Assembly (NCBI GenBank): GCA_944383895.1 | Contig: CALWRH010000009.1 | Location: forward strand, 1-64,000 | Source of the DNA: an uncultured Christensenellaceae bacterium | GTDB lineage: Bacteria; Bacillota; Clostridia; Christensenellales; UBA3700 | DNA: 64,000 bases | Reading direction: 5' to 3' | Shown: positions 17,384-30,322 of the stretch, one piece after another | Position numbering within the stretch: position 1 is the stretch's first letter | Layout: each line of letters starts with the position of its first letter | The notes under the pieces: generated by a model | The model's database searches: none | Told to the model about the DNA's origin: nothing | The model's input: the letters and a program-made list of their open reading frames with translations, nothing else | Translations under genes and position numbers: made by a program

Positions 17384-18105
17384 TGTTATCCATAGGCAAA
17401 AACGCTGTCAGAGAACTTCTTGACAGCGATAAAAAAATAAACAAGCTCTATGTGCTTAAAGGAGCGCACGATCTCGACAAGATCGTCGAAGGCGCACGTT
17501 CAAAAGGCGCGCGCGTCGAATTTTCCGACAAAAAAGTGCTGGACAAGCTTGCGGGAGGACTCAGACATCAGGGCGTGATAGCAGAAACTTCGGATTTCGA
17601 ATACTGCACTCTCGACGATATTCTTCTCACTGCGAAAAACAGAGGGGAAAAAGCTTTTATCCTGCTGCTCGACGGTATAGAAGATCCGCACAATCTCGGC
17701 AGTATACTCAGGGTCGCGGAGTGCGCCGGCGTTCACGGAGTGGTGATCCCTGCAAGAAGAAGCGCGAGCGTCAACGAAACAGTGATAAGGATCTCCGCAG
17801 GCGCGGCAAACCACGTCGCGGTAGCTAAAGTAGGCAACATAAACGACGCGATCAGAAAGCTTAAGGACGAATTCGTCAACGTATGCTGCGCAGATATGGG
17901 CGGAGAGAGCATATACGACGCGCATTTCGACGAGGATACGGCAATAGTCATAGGCAGCGAGGGATTCGGCGTAAAAGAACTCACCGCAAAACTTTGCGAC
18001 AAGACGGTCGCCATACCGCAGAGAGGAAAGGTAAACTCGCTCAATGCGTCTGTTGCATGCGGAATAATCTGCTACGAGGTAGTCAGACAGAGGTACAACA
18101 AGTGA
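17383..18105 (+). CDS. rlmB: 23S rRNA 2'-O-methyltransferase RlmB (SpoU family)
   Basis: SPOUT-class methyltransferase (240 aa) expected to methylate G2251 of 23S rRNA. It has an N-terminal ribosome-binding domain (LSIGKNAVRELLDS) and the SpoU motifs LLLDGIEDPHNLGSILRVAE, VIGSEGFGVK and VNSLNASVACGI that form the knotted SAM site. The start ATG overlaps the thyX stop by 1 nt (TAATG). The stop overlaps the sigma gene by 3 nt. Confidence 0.92.
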   Translation: MLSIGKNAVRELLDSDKKINKLYVLKGAHDLDKIVEGARSKGARVEFSDKKVLDKLAGGLRHQGVIAETSDFEYCTLDDILLTAKNRGEKAFILLLDGIEDPHNLGSILRVAECAGVHGVVIPARRSASVNETVIRISAGAANHVAVAKVGNINDAIRKLKDEFVNVCCADMGGESIYDAHFDEDTAIVIGSEGFGVKELTAKLCDKTVAIPQRGKVNSLNASVACGIICYEVVRQRYNK

Positions 18106-18668
18106 ACTTAAAGGATGACGTTGTACTTATCACAGAAAGCAGAGAAGGAAGTCTGCAGGCTACAGAAGAACTGCTCACGAGATATAAAAGTCTTGTGGTT
18201 TCGGTCGCAAGACAGTATTTTCTGGTCGGAGCAGGCGACGAAGACCTTATACAGGAAGGCATGATCGCGCTGTACAGAGCGATAGACGCTTACGATCTTT
18301 CAAGCAAAGTTCCTTTTTCAGCGTTCGCCTTCAGTTGCGTCAAAAACCGTATTATAGACGTTGTCAAGGCTGCAAATCGCGATAAACATAAGGCGCTCAA
18401 CAATTACGTTTCCATATACGACGTCGATTATTCTATGAGCGCGACGTCTGCCGAAGATACCGCAATTATGCGCGAAAACTCGATACAGGTCAAAAAAGAC
18501 ATTACAGAAAATCTTTCTCAGGAAGAAGTCGCTATCCTCAGACTTTATCTTGACGGCAGGAGTTACCGCGACATCGCTTTGCAGACGGGCAAGAGCGAGA
18601 AATTTATAGACAATTCACTTCAGAAAATAAAACGCAAAATACGCATTTCGCTTAAAAAGAACAAATGA
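18102..18668 (+). CDS. sigH: SigH-like RNA polymerase sigma factor
   Basis: Sigma-70 family factor (188 aa) in the usual sigH position after rlmB. Region 2 is seen in DEDLIQEGMIALYRAIDAYD and FSAFAFSCVKNRIID; region 4 in LSQEEVAILRLYLDGRSYRD and KSEKFIDNSLQKIKRKI. SigH drives early sporulation and stationary-phase genes in Bacillota. It starts with GTG (18102) overlapping the rlmB stop, with GAGGT upstream. A hairpin ATGCCGC/GCGGCAT (18669-18690) follows the stop and may terminate it. Confidence 0.88.
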   Translation: MNLKDDVVLITESREGSLQATEELLTRYKSLVVSVARQYFLVGAGDEDLIQEGMIALYRAIDAYDLSSKVPFSAFAFSCVKNRIIDVVKAANRDKHKALNNYVSIYDVDYSMSATSAEDTAIMRENSIQVKKDITENLSQEEVAILRLYLDGRSYRDIALQTGKSEKFIDNSLQKIKRKIRISLKKNK

Positions 18669-18726
18669 TATGCCGCCGAGTCAGCGGCATAATTATTAAG
18701 AGAAAAATAATCTGAGGAGGACGAAG

Positions 18727-19245
18727 ATGAAGAAGATATTGACGGCTTATTTTTCTCATAGCGGAGAAAACTATTTTTCAGGCAAAATTATCAAAATTGA
18801 AGAAGGCAACACGGCAATAGTTGCAAAGAAAATCGCGGCTATGACGGGGTGCGACTTATTTGAAATAAAGAGGGCAGAGCCGTATCCGGAAAAGTATACC
18901 GATTGCGTAAAAGAATCGAGAGAAGAACTCAAAGCGGACGCGCGTCCGAAGCTTTCTGAATACAAAGACGTAAGCGGTTACGACGTCGTCATACTCGGAT
19001 ATCCCAATTGGTGCGGTACTATGCCTATGCCGGTATTTGCTTTTCTCGAAAGCACAAACTTTGATGGCAAGAAAATATTCCCTCTTTGCACAAACGAGGG
19101 CAGCGGGCTTGCAAGGAGCGTAGACGATATTAAGAAACTGTGTCCTAATGCCGATGTGTGCGAAGGATTGTCCGTAAAGGGAAGTCAGGCAAAAGAAAGC
19201 GACGATACAGTGAGAGAGTGGCTTAAAAAGAGCGCATTGCTGTGA
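18727..19245 (+). CDS. Flavodoxin
   Basis: FMN-binding electron carrier (172 aa). The phosphate loop lies in TAYFSHSGENYFSG; the second FMN contact is ILGYPNWCGTMPMPVFAFLE. It belongs to the larger flavodoxin_4 type with an extended N-terminal loop (KIIKIEEGNTAIVAKKI). It has its own GAGGAGGACGAAG ribosome site and appears to be a single gene. The 19246-19439 stretch after it holds nothing I can recognise. Confidence 0.88.
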   Translation: MKKILTAYFSHSGENYFSGKIIKIEEGNTAIVAKKIAAMTGCDLFEIKRAEPYPEKYTDCVKESREELKADARPKLSEYKDVSGYDVVILGYPNWCGTMPMPVFAFLESTNFDGKKIFPLCTNEGSGLARSVDDIKKLCPNADVCEGLSVKGSQAKESDDTVREWLKKSALL

Positions 19246-19439
19246 AAGCGATATATAAGTAGACATGTCAACAGCTTTCAAGACATTTACATGAAATGCA
19301 GACCGAACAACGTTAAATACCAAAAAGGCAAAAGGGATAGCCATTGCACTGCAACAGAATTGCAATATGCTGAATAATCTACACGGGCACGAATATTTGA
19401 AACTGCGGTCGGAAATGTGCGTTCAATGGTCGAAAACGC

Positions 19440-19468
19440 TTTACCTTTATAGCTCGTTAAAGTATAAT
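19440..19468 (+). promoter_or_regulatory. Promoter of mgsA
   Basis: TTTACC (19440-19445), 17 bp, TATAAT (19463-19468), 38 nt before the start codon. AAAGGAG precedes the ATG. Confidence 0.7.
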
Positions 19469-19506
19469 AAAGTTGGATTAAGAGAAAGAGATAAAAGGAG
19501 AAACTT

Positions 19507-19887
19507 ATGAAGAAGATCACGACAGTCGCGCTTATAGCGCACGATCAGAAAAAAGCAGAAATGGTAAGCTGGGCGATGAAGAACAAAGAGTCGCTCTCAA
19601 GGTTCAATCTTTGCGGAACGGGTACAACGGCAAAACTCGTAGGCGACGCAACGGGACTCGATGTCAAGAGATATCTCTCGGGACCTCTCGGCGGCGACCA
19701 GCAAATAGGCGCAAAGATAGCTGAAGGCGAGATCGACGCGGTCGTATTCTTCTGGGATCCGCTCAACGCGCAGCCGCACGATCCCGACGTAAAGGCGTTG
19801 CTCCGTATCGCAGTCGTATACGATATCCCGATAGCGACCAATACCGCGACGGCAAACTACGTCATCACTTCTACGCTGATGAAATAA
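19507..19887 (+). CDS. mgsA: Methylglyoxal synthase
   Basis: Converts dihydroxyacetone phosphate to methylglyoxal and phosphate as a bypass when sugar phosphates accumulate. It is 126 aa. [20 protein letters not shown] (phosphate loop), [19 protein letters not shown] with the catalytic Asp region and [20 protein letters not shown] are all typical. It is monocistronic with its own promoter and terminator. Confidence 0.96.
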   Translation: MKKITTVALIAHDQKKAEMVSWAMKNKESLSRFNLCGTGTTAKLVGDATGLDVKRYLSGPLGGDQQIGAKIAEGEIDAVVFFWDPLNAQPHDPDVKALLRIAVVYDIPIATNTATANYVITSTLMK

Positions 19888-19892
19888 ATGAC

Positions 19893-19972
19893 AAAAGACC
19901 GCAAAAAACGCGGTCTTTTTTATTGCTTTTTACCATAAAACGCAAACAAAAAGACCGCCCGTAAGGCGGTCT
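19893..19972. terminator. Terminators of mgsA (+) and leuB (-)
   Basis: AAAAGACCGC/GCGGTCTTTT at 19893-19922 ends mgsA. AAGACCGCC/GGCGGTCTT at 19951-19972 with a T tract on the minus strand ends leuCDB. Confidence 0.88.
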
Positions 19973-19989
19973 TGTCGTTTTTACGGGTA

Positions 19990-21051
19990 TTACAGATTTT
20001 TGAGGATAGCCTCCGTCATCTCTTTCGTGCCGAGGACGGGTTTGCCTTCTTCTGCAAGATCTGCGGTACGCGCACCGTCATTGAGCGTCTTTTCTACCGC
20101 GCTTTCGAGAGCGTCAGCCTCTTCGGAGAGATCGAAAGCGTAGCGGAGCATCATTGCGGCGGAGAGTATAGTCGCTATCGGGTTGGCTATGTTCTTACCT
20201 GCGATCGTGGGCGCAGAGCCGTGTATGGGCTCGTAAAGACCTCTTGTCGTTTCGTTGAGGCTTGCTGACGGCAAAATGCCTATGCTGCCTACGCACTGCG
20301 ATGCGAGATCGGAGAGTATGTCACCGAACAGGTTGCCCGTAACGATTACGTCGAACTGCGACGGATCGCGTACGAGCTGCATAGCCATATTGTCTACGAG
20401 CACGTCTTCGAGCTGTACGTCGGGATAATCTTCATGGATATCGTGTACGACTTTTCTCCATACGCCCGAGGTCTTGAGCACGTTTGCCTTGTCGACGCTC
20501 GAAACCTTGTTTCTGCGTTTCTGTGCGAGTTCGAAAGCAAGACGGCATATACGCTCGACTTCGAGTTCTCCGTAAGCCATGACGTCGTAACCCTCTCTGC
20601 CGTATTTTCCTTCTCTTATGCCTTTTTCACCGAAGTAGATGCCGCCGATAAGTTCTCTGACTACGAGCATGTCTATGTTCTTGGGGTTCTTGAGCGGGCA
20701 TACGTTAGCGAGCGCGTCGAAAAGCTTGGCAGGACGTAGATTCGCGTAAAGACCCATTGCTTTTCTCACTCCGAGAAGAGCGCGTTCGGGGCGTTTTTCG
20801 TAGGGGAGAGAGTCGTACTGAGGACCACCTACTGCGCCGAGCAGAACGCTGTCGCTTTTAAGACATTTCTCAAGGCTTTCTGCGGGGAGAGGCTCGCCGT
20901 ATTTGTCGTAAGCCGCGCCGCCGCATATACTGTATTCGAAGTTGAAAGTGTGATTGAATTTGTTGCCTATTTCTTTGAGTACTTCGACTGCCGCCGAGGT
21001 GACCTCCGGACCTATACCGTCGCCGGGGATGACGGTGATATTGTATTTCAT
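19990..21051 (-). CDS. leuB: 3-isopropylmalate dehydrogenase
   Basis: Third step of leucine synthesis: NAD-dependent oxidation and decarboxylation of 3-isopropylmalate. 353 aa. [23 protein letters not shown], the substrate-contacting [10 protein letters not shown] and the [20 protein letters not shown] coenzyme region are present. It is the last gene of leuC-leuD-leuB on the minus strand, 10 nt after leuD. Confidence 0.96.
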   Translation of the reverse strand: MKYNITVIPGDGIGPEVTSAAVEVLKEIGNKFNHTFNFEYSICGGAAYDKYGEPLPAESLEKCLKSDSVLLGAVGGPQYDSLPYEKRPERALLGVRKAMGLYANLRPAKLFDALANVCPLKNPKNIDMLVVRELIGGIYFGEKGIREGKYGREGYDVMAYGELEVERICRLAFELAQKRRNKVSSVDKANVLKTSGVWRKVVHDIHEDYPDVQLEDVLVDNMAMQLVRDPSQFDVIVTGNLFGDILSDLASQCVGSIGILPSASLNETTRGLYEPIHGSAPTIAGKNIANPIATILSAAMMLRYAFDLSEEADALESAVEKTLNDGARTADLAEEGKPVLGTKEMTEAILKNL

Positions 21052-21061
21052 TATTCCTCCG

Positions 21062-21553
21062 TCAGTTGAATTTGTCGGCTTTTATAGCGTTTATAAGACC
21101 GCCGCATTCAATAATGTTCTGTATGAATTTGGGGAAAGGCGCTGCCTGCCAGGTCTTGCCCGTAGTAACGTTCGTGATAACGCCTGTATCGACGTTGACT
21201 TCTACGGTATCGCCCGCGTTTATGCCGTCGACCGCGTCGGGGCACTCGAGGATGTAAAGACCTATGTTGAGCGCGTTGCGGTAGAAGATACGCGCAAAGG
21301 ACTTGGCTATAACGATGGATACGCCGCAGCCTTTTATCGCTATCGGAGCGTGTTCTCTCGACGAGCCGCAGCCGAAGTTCTTGCCGGCTACGATGATGTC
21401 GCCCTCTTTTACTTCGCCGTAAAATTCGGGGTTGGTATATTCCATGCAGTGCTTTGCGAGTTCCTTCGGGTCAAAAGTGGAAAGGTAGGTCGCAGGCACG
21501 ATTATGTCGGTATCGATGTCGTCACCGAATTTGAATACTTTTCCTTTTATCAT
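21062..21553 (-). CDS. leuD: 3-isopropylmalate dehydratase small subunit
   Basis: Small subunit of isopropylmalate isomerase (163 aa), swivelling domain that completes the active site on Leu[31 protein letters not shown] and [16 protein letters not shown] are diagnostic. It begins 3 nt after the leuC stop, so the two subunits are translationally coupled. Confidence 0.96.
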   Translation of the reverse strand: MIKGKVFKFGDDIDTDIIVPATYLSTFDPKELAKHCMEYTNPEFYGEVKEGDIIVAGKNFGCGSSREHAPIAIKGCGVSIVIAKSFARIFYRNALNIGLYILECPDAVDGINAGDTVEVNVDTGVITNVTTGKTWQAAPFPKFIQNIIECGGLINAIKADKFN

Positions 21554-21556
21554 AAA

Positions 21557-22834
21557 TCAGTCCTCCAATTTGTCCGCGCTCGTGATTTTGCCAGCGATAG
21601 CGCTTGCCATTGCGGTAGCGGGTGATGCGAGATAGATGTAGCTGTCTTTTGCACCCATCCTGCCAATAAAGTTGCGGTTAGTGGTCGTGACGGCAACTTC
21701 GCCGCTTGCCAGGATACCCATGTGTCCGCCGAGGCAGGGACCGCAAGTGGGGGTGGAAACTATCGCGCCGCCCTTGATGAACGTGGAAATATATCCTTTT
21801 TCGAGTGCCTCGAGATATATCTTGTTTGTCGCGGGTATGACGATGGTGCGCACGTTTTTGTCGACGTGTCTGCCTTCGAGCACTTTAGCCGCCTGAGCAA
21901 GGTCGCTTATTCTGCCGTTGGTGCAGCTGCCGATAACGACCTGGTCGATTTTGATATCCTCTTTGAGTTCGTCCACAAACTCCGTGTTGGACGGCAGGTG
22001 AGGCTTTGCGACAATTGGGCGGATGGCTGACAGATCTATATCTATCGTCTGCTCGTAAGCGTCTTCGTCGCACGGCTCGAAACGCTCAAACGTCTTTCCG
22101 CACGATTCTTTCGTGTATTCGTCGGTTATCTCGTCGATAGGGAAGACACCGTTTTTTGCGCCGCACTCGATAGCCATGTTGCAGATCGTGAAACGGTCGT
22201 CGGCGGTCATATATTTTACGCCTTCGCCGAAGAATTCTATCGACTTATACAGCGCGCCGTCCACTCCTATCTTGCCGATTATATAAAGGATTACGTCCTT
22301 GCCGCTTATGCTTGATGAGGGCTTGCCTTTGAGGTTGAATCTTATCGCTGAAGGCACTTTGAGCCAGATCTTGCCGCTCATCATTATGCCCGCGATGTCG
22401 GTGCTGCCTACGCCCGTGGAGAACGCTCCGAGCGCGCCGTATGTACAGGTATGGCTGTCTGCACCGATGATGACGTCCCAGGGCTTTGCAATGCCTTTTT
22501 CAGGGAGAAGAGCGTGTTCTATGCCCATTTCTCCGACGTCGAAGAAGTTCTTGACGTCGTTTGCGCGTGCGAAGTCGCGCACGATCTTGCACTGTTTAGC
22601 AGACTGGATGTCGCGGTTGGGGGTGAAGTGGTCGAGCACGAAAGTGACTTTCTTCGAGTCGCAGAGTGCGCAGCCGCTTTTGTTGAACACGTCTATCGCA
22701 ACGGGCGCGGTGACATCGTTGGAGAGAGCGGTGTCAGCCTCTACCAATACGAGATTGCCTGCTTTGAGGGTCGGATCCGTAGCCTTTATGCCGAGCTTTT
22801 TGGCGAGGATCTGTTGAGTCATTGTAGCTTTCAT
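21557..22834 (-). CDS. leuC: 3-isopropylmalate dehydratase large subunit
   Basis: Large aconitase-family subunit (425 aa), 4Fe-4S enzyme that isomerises 2- to 3-isopropylmalate. Cluster cysteines are in [12 protein letters not shown] and [29 protein letters not shown] binds substrate. GAGGAATTTTTAT precedes the start. First gene of leuCDB; no leuA in the window. No T-box or attenuator is evident in the 92 nt leader. Confidence 0.96.
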   Translation of the reverse strand: MKATMTQQILAKKLGIKATDPTLKAGNLVLVEADTALSNDVTAPVAIDVFNKSGCALCDSKKVTFVLDHFTPNRDIQSAKQCKIVRDFARANDVKNFFDVGEMGIEHALLPEKGIAKPWDVIIGADSHTCTYGALGAFSTGVGSTDIAGIMMSGKIWLKVPSAIRFNLKGKPSSSISGKDVILYIIGKIGVDGALYKSIEFFGEGVKYMTADDRFTICNMAIECGAKNGVFPIDEITDEYTKESCGKTFERFEPCDEDAYEQTIDIDLSAIRPIVAKPHLPSNTEFVDELKEDIKIDQVVIGSCTNGRISDLAQAAKVLEGRHVDKNVRTIVIPATNKIYLEALEKGYISTFIKGGAIVSTPTCGPCLGGHMGILASGEVAVTTTNRNFIGRMGAKDSYIYLASPATAMASAIAGKITSADKLED

Positions 22835-22926
22835 ATAAAAATTCCTCGTTTTGAATTTTTTCCTTGATTGTTTTGCCTTGTGATCTCTTATAAAAGAAAA
22901 ACAGGAGGCGCATGCGCTTTAACGCA

Positions 22927-24756
22927 TCAATAATCGAATTTCTGTGCTTTGCGCTTTTTGACGACGAGTACGATCACTATCGCCGTTGCGACTATGACTA
23001 CCGCAAATACCACTATAAGCGTGATCTGAAGGGGAGTCAGGCCTTCCGTTATCAGATTTCCCGTCCTGACGTAGCCGATGAGGTCTTTGTAAACTATCTT
23101 CGTCCACTCTGAAGAAGAATCGAATTCTTCCTGCGCGAGCGTTACCTTGTCGCCGTCCGAGAGAGTGCCGAGAATTTCGCTGGATTCGTCGGGCAGGAGA
23201 TATACGTTTACCGTAGCTCCGCCGCCGAGCGATTCTGAAGACACGGTTGCGTCCTTAGAGAAAGACGGAAGTTTGAAATTGGTATACTTGCTGATGTTTT
23301 CGTCCTGCATATATCCGTAAGACGAGGGTCCGCCTTCCGTCATTATGCAGACTTTGTACCAGCCGTAAACGTGCTTGCCTCCGTCGGTAGCTACGTTGTT
23401 AATGATTATTATCAATTGGTCGATATCTATCGTTGCGACGATGTCGTCCGAAACGTAAGGGTAGAGATATACGTTCGTGCCGTCGTTGAGCGCCTGAGCG
23501 TATTTGCCCTTGTCTGTATCCGTTGACGCCTCGAGCAAAGCAAGACTGTCTTTTGCGATATACGCCGTCTTGCCTTCGTCGTTTCTGACGTAATAATATC
23601 CGTCCTGTTCGGCGAGCACGAGGATATAAGAGCCTTCTTCTACCGAAAATTCCGTTTTAAGATTTTTAGGAGAATAGTAAGCGTTCGTATCCGCTTTTGC
23701 TTTGCCTACTTTCAGGAGATCGTATCTTGCGGGATTGTTGTATATAATGCCGTCGAATACGTTGTAATAGGTGAGAGCCGCGTCGGCGAACGTGCCCGTG
23801 CAGATATACTGCTTTATAGATTTGCTCGCAACATCGTGCGCAAGCAGATAAGTTTCGTTTTCGGTCTTGAGGATCCTTATCTTTCCGTCCGACGTATCGT
23901 CCGACAATTTCTTGGAGTTGCGGGTGGACGGGTCTACGGCATATATTCCGTTGTCTGAAAGGACGTAGATGATGCCGTTTTCGTACGTTACAGAAAGCGC
24001 CGTCCCGTCGAACATCTTATATTTATCGGGGCGCAGAGAGTCGTCGGTATAATAAAGAGTGCTGCCCGATATGAAGTATATCATCTTGTCGGCTACGACG
24101 AAATCCGTTGCCGCGGCAAGGTCTTTCATCGTGATCGGAGTTCTGCTCCATTGTTTTGTCTGAAGATTGCCCGAATAGATAAAATCGTTGTGGGTGCCGC
24201 TTTCCGACGTTTCGTCGTCGCGGGAAATACAGTATACGGTATCTCCGTAAAGGTACAGGAGATCGTATCCGCCCCAGCCGTTTTTGTCTTCGTTTACAAG
24301 GAAGTAGTTGCTGTCTATTTCCGACTGGTCAACGTTGTCAAAAAGTTTAAGAGCGTCGGTCTTGCTGTTCTTTATGCCTATGGAGCCGAGCGTATAGTCA
24401 AAGGCTGTAAACGAAATTTTATAACTGCTTTCGTTCTTGACTGCGGAGAGCAGAAGTATGTATTTTGAATTCATTACGATACTGCGGCACTCTCCGGCAT
24501 AGGCGTCTTCGATAGTTATCAGGTCGCCTTTTGTTGCGATCACAAGGTCGTTGTTCGCCGTGGTGTAAGCTATCACGTCGCCGTAAGCTGCATAATTGGA
24601 CTTGTCGTCGAGATAAATTTTTATCTCGTCTTTGACGGTCTGATTTGTCGAGTCCGATTGCGCCGCAAACGCCTTACCGGACGGCAAATAAACCGCCGTA
24701 AAGGCAATTGCGCAACAGATTATTATAAGAACCAAAACGAAAGCCGATTTTTTCAT
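22927..24756 (-). CDS. Secreted SH3-domain protein with C-terminal membrane anchor
   Basis: Unknown surface protein (about 609 aa). Residues 5-30 form a signal peptide ending near AFAAQSD. The middle (about 50-340) is a beta-propeller-like run of short repeats around IYFISGSTLYYT and IYVLSDNGIYAVD. SH3-like domains follow (VEEGSYILVLAEQDGYYYVR; then LPDESSEILGTLSDGDKVTL near residue 530). A C-terminal transmembrane helix (PLQITLIVVFAVVIVATAIV) is followed by a Lys/Arg stop. A TATAAT box ends 7 nt before the ATG, so the mRNA may be leaderless. Confidence 0.75.
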   Translation of the reverse strand: MKKSAFVLVLIIICCAIAFTAVYLPSGKAFAAQSDSTNQTVKDEIKIYLDDKSNYAAYGDVIAYTTANNDLVIATKGDLITIEDAYAGECRSIVMNSKYILLLSAVKNESSYKISFTAFDYTLGSIGIKNSKTDALKLFDNVDQSEIDSNYFLVNEDKNGWGGYDLLYLYGDTVYCISRDDETSESGTHNDFIYSGNLQTKQWSRTPITMKDLAAATDFVVADKMIYFISGSTLYYTDDSLRPDKYKMFDGTALSVTYENGIIYVLSDNGIYAVDPSTRNSKKLSDDTSDGKIRILKTENETYLLAHDVASKSIKQYICTGTFADAALTYYNVFDGIIYNNPARYDLLKVGKAKADTNAYYSPKNLKTEFSVEEGSYILVLAEQDGYYYVRNDEGKTAYIAKDSLALLEASTDTDKGKYAQALNDGTNVYLYPYVSDDIVATIDIDQLIIIINNVATDGGKHVYGWYKVCIMTEGGPSSYGYMQDENISKYTNFKLPSFSKDATVSSESLGGGATVNVYLLPDESSEILGTLSDGDKVTLAQEEFDSSSEWTKIVYKDLIGYVRTGNLITEGLTPLQITLIVVFAVVIVATAIVIVLVVKKRKAQKFDY

Positions 24757-24762
24757 AGTCAA

Positions 24763-27949
<3,187 letters not shown>

Positions 27950-28035
27950 TAAAATTCGAGCAAAACGGCAATCTTTTGCGGTAGGCGTAGCGGATATAAG
28001 TTGCTTTAACTGCAAAAATGTGGTAATATCGAGGT

Positions 28036-29019
28036 ATGGCTAAAGACAACAGAAGACGCAATAAAAAGAGAATAAACGACAATTACGAGCCGCAGGGAGA
28101 TCCCAAGGCTCTCGCTACCGCACTCGACGATCTCGGACTGTCTGAAAAGACGGTCGGTATCCTGAAAGACGGCGGAATAGCTACCGCGAGGGATCTGGCA
28201 AAAAGGCGCATGAGCGAGATGTACCGCATAAGGTACGTCGGCAGACGCGAGTGCAACGAGGTTGCGAACGCGCTCAGAAAAATAGGTCTTGCTTACAGAG
28301 AAGAACCCGAAAAGGCAGAGGGTGCAGAGCAGGAAAAGAAAGGCGTTTCAGAAAACCGCGGCGACAATAAGAACGCACAGGCTGATCAGAAACAACAAAA
28401 ACCGCAGAAACAGCAAAACGTTGCGGGTAAACAGCCGGGTCCTCAAGGGAAACAGCATAATCAGCAGAAACAGGATAAAAATCCGAAAAACAAGCAGAAC
28501 GAAAAACAGCAGGATAAAAACGGCAGACCCAAGTACGATTACAAGCCTTATGACAACATAAGCCTTTACGAGCTCGTATACGGCAAGAGGGAAAGACCCG
28601 TCGCTGAAAAACCGCAGAAAGAACAGCTTACCCCGGACAGTATCGTCAAGTTCTGCAGGCAAGGAAAATGGGGATACAAGGATTGGAAAGGCAACGTTCT
28701 CATCCGGCCCGTATACGACGACGCATATTCCTTCCACGAGGACAGAGCATGCGTTGAAAAAGACGGTTTGCTCGGCTATATAGACAGAAAGAATCAGCTT
28801 GTGATCGATTACAAGTACGACAGCGCGACAAGTTTCAGCGAAGGGCTTGCAGCAGTCAGCATAGGAGAAAAAAGCGGCTATATTGACAAAGACGGCGCAG
28901 AAGTGCTGCCGATGGAGTTCGACGTCGCGACTGCTTTCGAAAACGGCAAGGCGATAGTCAGACAGGACGGCAGATGGGGGGTCCTCGACAGAGAAACGCT
29001 TAAAGTTCTTTGGAGATAA
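28036..29019 (+). CDS. Fusion of an RpoA C-terminal-like helical domain with WG repeats
   Basis: Unusual three-part protein (327 aa). Residues about 28-85 match the RNA polymerase alpha C-terminal domain fold (LGLSEKTVGILKDGGIATAR, then RIRYVGRRECNEVANALRKI). Residues about 95-180 are a Gln/Lys/Asn-rich linker. Residues about 205-327 hold three WG repeats (GKWGYKDWKGNVLIRPVYDD, LGYIDRKNQLVIDYKY, GRWGVLDRETLKVLW). No signal peptide, so it is probably cytoplasmic and possibly DNA- or polymerase-associated. It follows the beta-galactosidase after 86 nt. Confidence 0.75.
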   Translation: MAKDNRRRNKKRINDNYEPQGDPKALATALDDLGLSEKTVGILKDGGIATARDLAKRRMSEMYRIRYVGRRECNEVANALRKIGLAYREEPEKAEGAEQEKKGVSENRGDNKNAQADQKQQKPQKQQNVAGKQPGPQGKQHNQQKQDKNPKNKQNEKQQDKNGRPKYDYKPYDNISLYELVYGKRERPVAEKPQKEQLTPDSIVKFCRQGKWGYKDWKGNVLIRPVYDDAYSFHEDRACVEKDGLLGYIDRKNQLVIDYKYDSATSFSEGLAAVSIGEKSGYIDKDGAEVLPMEFDVATAFENGKAIVRQDGRWGVLDRETLKVLWR

Positions 29020-29040
29020 AGTATAATAGTCAATAAAATT

Positions 29041-29068
29041 AAAATTACGGGCGCGACCCCGTAATTTT
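29041..29068. terminator. Bidirectional terminator between convergent genes
   Basis: AAAATTACGGG and CCCGTAATTTT form an 11-bp stem with loop CGCGAC between the WG-repeat gene (+) and the TetR gene (-). Confidence 0.9.
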
Positions 29069-29085
29069 TATGTGCAGATAAAATT

Positions 29086-29691
29086 TCAGTCTACGTCTAT
29101 GAGTGCGATGATCGAATCCGTGACCAGCTTTTTCATGCGATCGTAATCTATATAGTCGTGGTGATCGTAAATATATTCGTGCGCAAAAGACTGAAGCATA
29201 TCCATAGCGAAATGTACCTTTTCTTTTGCGTCTTTTTTTATCACGTTCAGACGGCTCAGCCTGCCAGCGATATTGAGCGTGAGCTCGTCTTCAAGACTTA
29301 TGAACTGTGCGCTTATTTCTGAGTCGGTGTGTGTAAGTGCATGCAATGCCTCGTGTATGCCGGCATTTTCTCTGTGTGCCGCTATCACGAGTTCGACTAT
29401 TTCAGCAACAAATCCTCTTACGTCGAACGGAGCGCAAAGCTCGTCAAAAAGTTGCAAGATAGGTTTTGTTACTTTTGCCATATAAAGCGAGGTAACTTCT
29501 CTCAGGATATCTTTTTTATCTCTGAAATAGCCGTATACGATCCCGGTGGAAACGCCTGCGCGTTTCGCTATCTGGACCGTATTGGTGTTATAATAACCGT
29601 TTTCGGAGAACAACTCGTATCCCGCAGTGATTATGCGGTTTTTTTTGTCTATAGAGCGTTCTTGTTGAGGATTGCGTACTGTCTTTGGCAT
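29086..29691 (-). CDS. TetR/AcrR family regulator
   Basis: Repressor-type protein (201 aa). The N-terminal HTH reads ITAGYELFSENGYYNTNTVQ, AKRAGVSTGIVYGYFRDK. The ligand-binding helices that follow are not assignable. I chose the ATG at 29691 because AAGGAAACTT precedes it; a longer reading frame upstream has no ribosome site. It is transcribed away from the feo operon with a shared intergenic region carrying two similar palindromes, so it is a candidate iron-operon regulator. Confidence 0.88.
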   Translation of the reverse strand: MPKTVRNPQQERSIDKKNRIITAGYELFSENGYYNTNTVQIAKRAGVSTGIVYGYFRDKKDILREVTSLYMAKVTKPILQLFDELCAPFDVRGFVAEIVELVIAAHRENAGIHEALHALTHTDSEISAQFISLEDELTLNIAGRLSRLNVIKKDAKEKVHFAMDMLQSFAHEYIYDHHDYIDYDRMKKLVTDSIIALIDVD

Positions 29692-29710
29692 AAGTTTCCT
29701 TGATATATCA

Positions 29711-29829
29711 ATTATAATATATCCGACGCAAAATTGCAATATTAAAAACATGAAAATAATTTCACATTTTGCTTGACTTAAAAAAAATGTGTTGATATAA
29801 TTTAGTCGAAAATATGAAAGAAACTTCAT
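29711..29829. promoter_or_regulatory. tetR-feo intergenic region: two promoters and two operator palindromes
   Basis: feo promoter: TTGACT (29773-29778), 17 bp, TATAAT (29796-29801). tetR promoter on minus: TTGCAA (29739-29734), 17 bp, TATAAT (29716-29711). Palindromes TGAAAATAATTTCA (29751-29764) and TGAAAGAAACTTCA (29815-29828) share half-sites TGAAA/TTCA; the second covers the feo start of transcription. Confidence 0.7.
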
Positions 29830-29863
29830 GTTTTACTGCTTTTAGTTGAAAGGAGAGGAATGT

Positions 29864-30079
29864 ATGCCGATAATATTTGCGCCGCAAGGCGAAACGGTAA
29901 AAGTGATTCGCGTATTGACAGACGATAAGACAAAAAAACATCTTGAAAATCTCGGAATAACAGTCGGGACGGAACTCAGCGTTCTGTCTGTAAGCGGCGG
30001 CAGCATAATCGTTCTTGTCAGGCAGTTCAGACTTGCTTTGGACAAAAGCGTCGCAACGAAAATTCTTGTAGCGGTATAA
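29864..30079 (+). CDS. feoA: FeoA-type SH3 protein, first copy
   Basis: Small SH3-like protein (71 aa) of ferrous iron uptake, thought to modulate FeoB. FeoA features: KHLENLGITVGTELSVLSVS and the final ATKILVAV. The ATG at 29864 follows AAAGGAGAGGAATGT. First gene of feoA-feoA-feoB-Cys-rich protein; 9 nt separate it from the second copy. Confidence 0.9.
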   Translation: MPIIFAPQGETVKVIRVLTDDKTKKHLENLGITVGTELSVLSVSGGSIIVLVRQFRLALDKSVATKILVAV

Positions 30080-30088
30080 GGAGGTAAT

Positions 30089-30322
30089 ATGCAATTAAAA
30101 CTAAGCGAGTTCGCAGTAGGGCAGTCCGGGGTTATAAAAAGCGTGTCCGGAGAGGGTAAAATACGTCGCAGGCTGTTTGATATGGGCATTACGCCCGGTG
30201 CGGAAATATATCTCAGGAAGCGTGCTCCGTTGGGAGATCCAATCGAGGTTACGATACGAGATTACGAACTGACTTTGCGTAAAAACGAAGCGGAACTTGT
30301 TATTACGGAGGTGAAAAAATGA
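30089..30322 (+). CDS. feoA: FeoA-type SH3 protein, second copy
   Basis: Second FeoA (77 aa), closer to the canonical form: KLSEFAVGQSGVIKSVSGEG, RRRLFDMGITPGAEIYLRKR, APLGDPIEVTIRDYELTLRK. AAGGAGG precedes it. The stop overlaps the feoB start by 4 nt. Twin feoA genes are common in Clostridia and suggest distinct roles. Confidence 0.93.
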   Translation: MQLKLSEFAVGQSGVIKSVSGEGKIRRRLFDMGITPGAEIYLRKRAPLGDPIEVTIRDYELTLRKNEAELVITEVKK

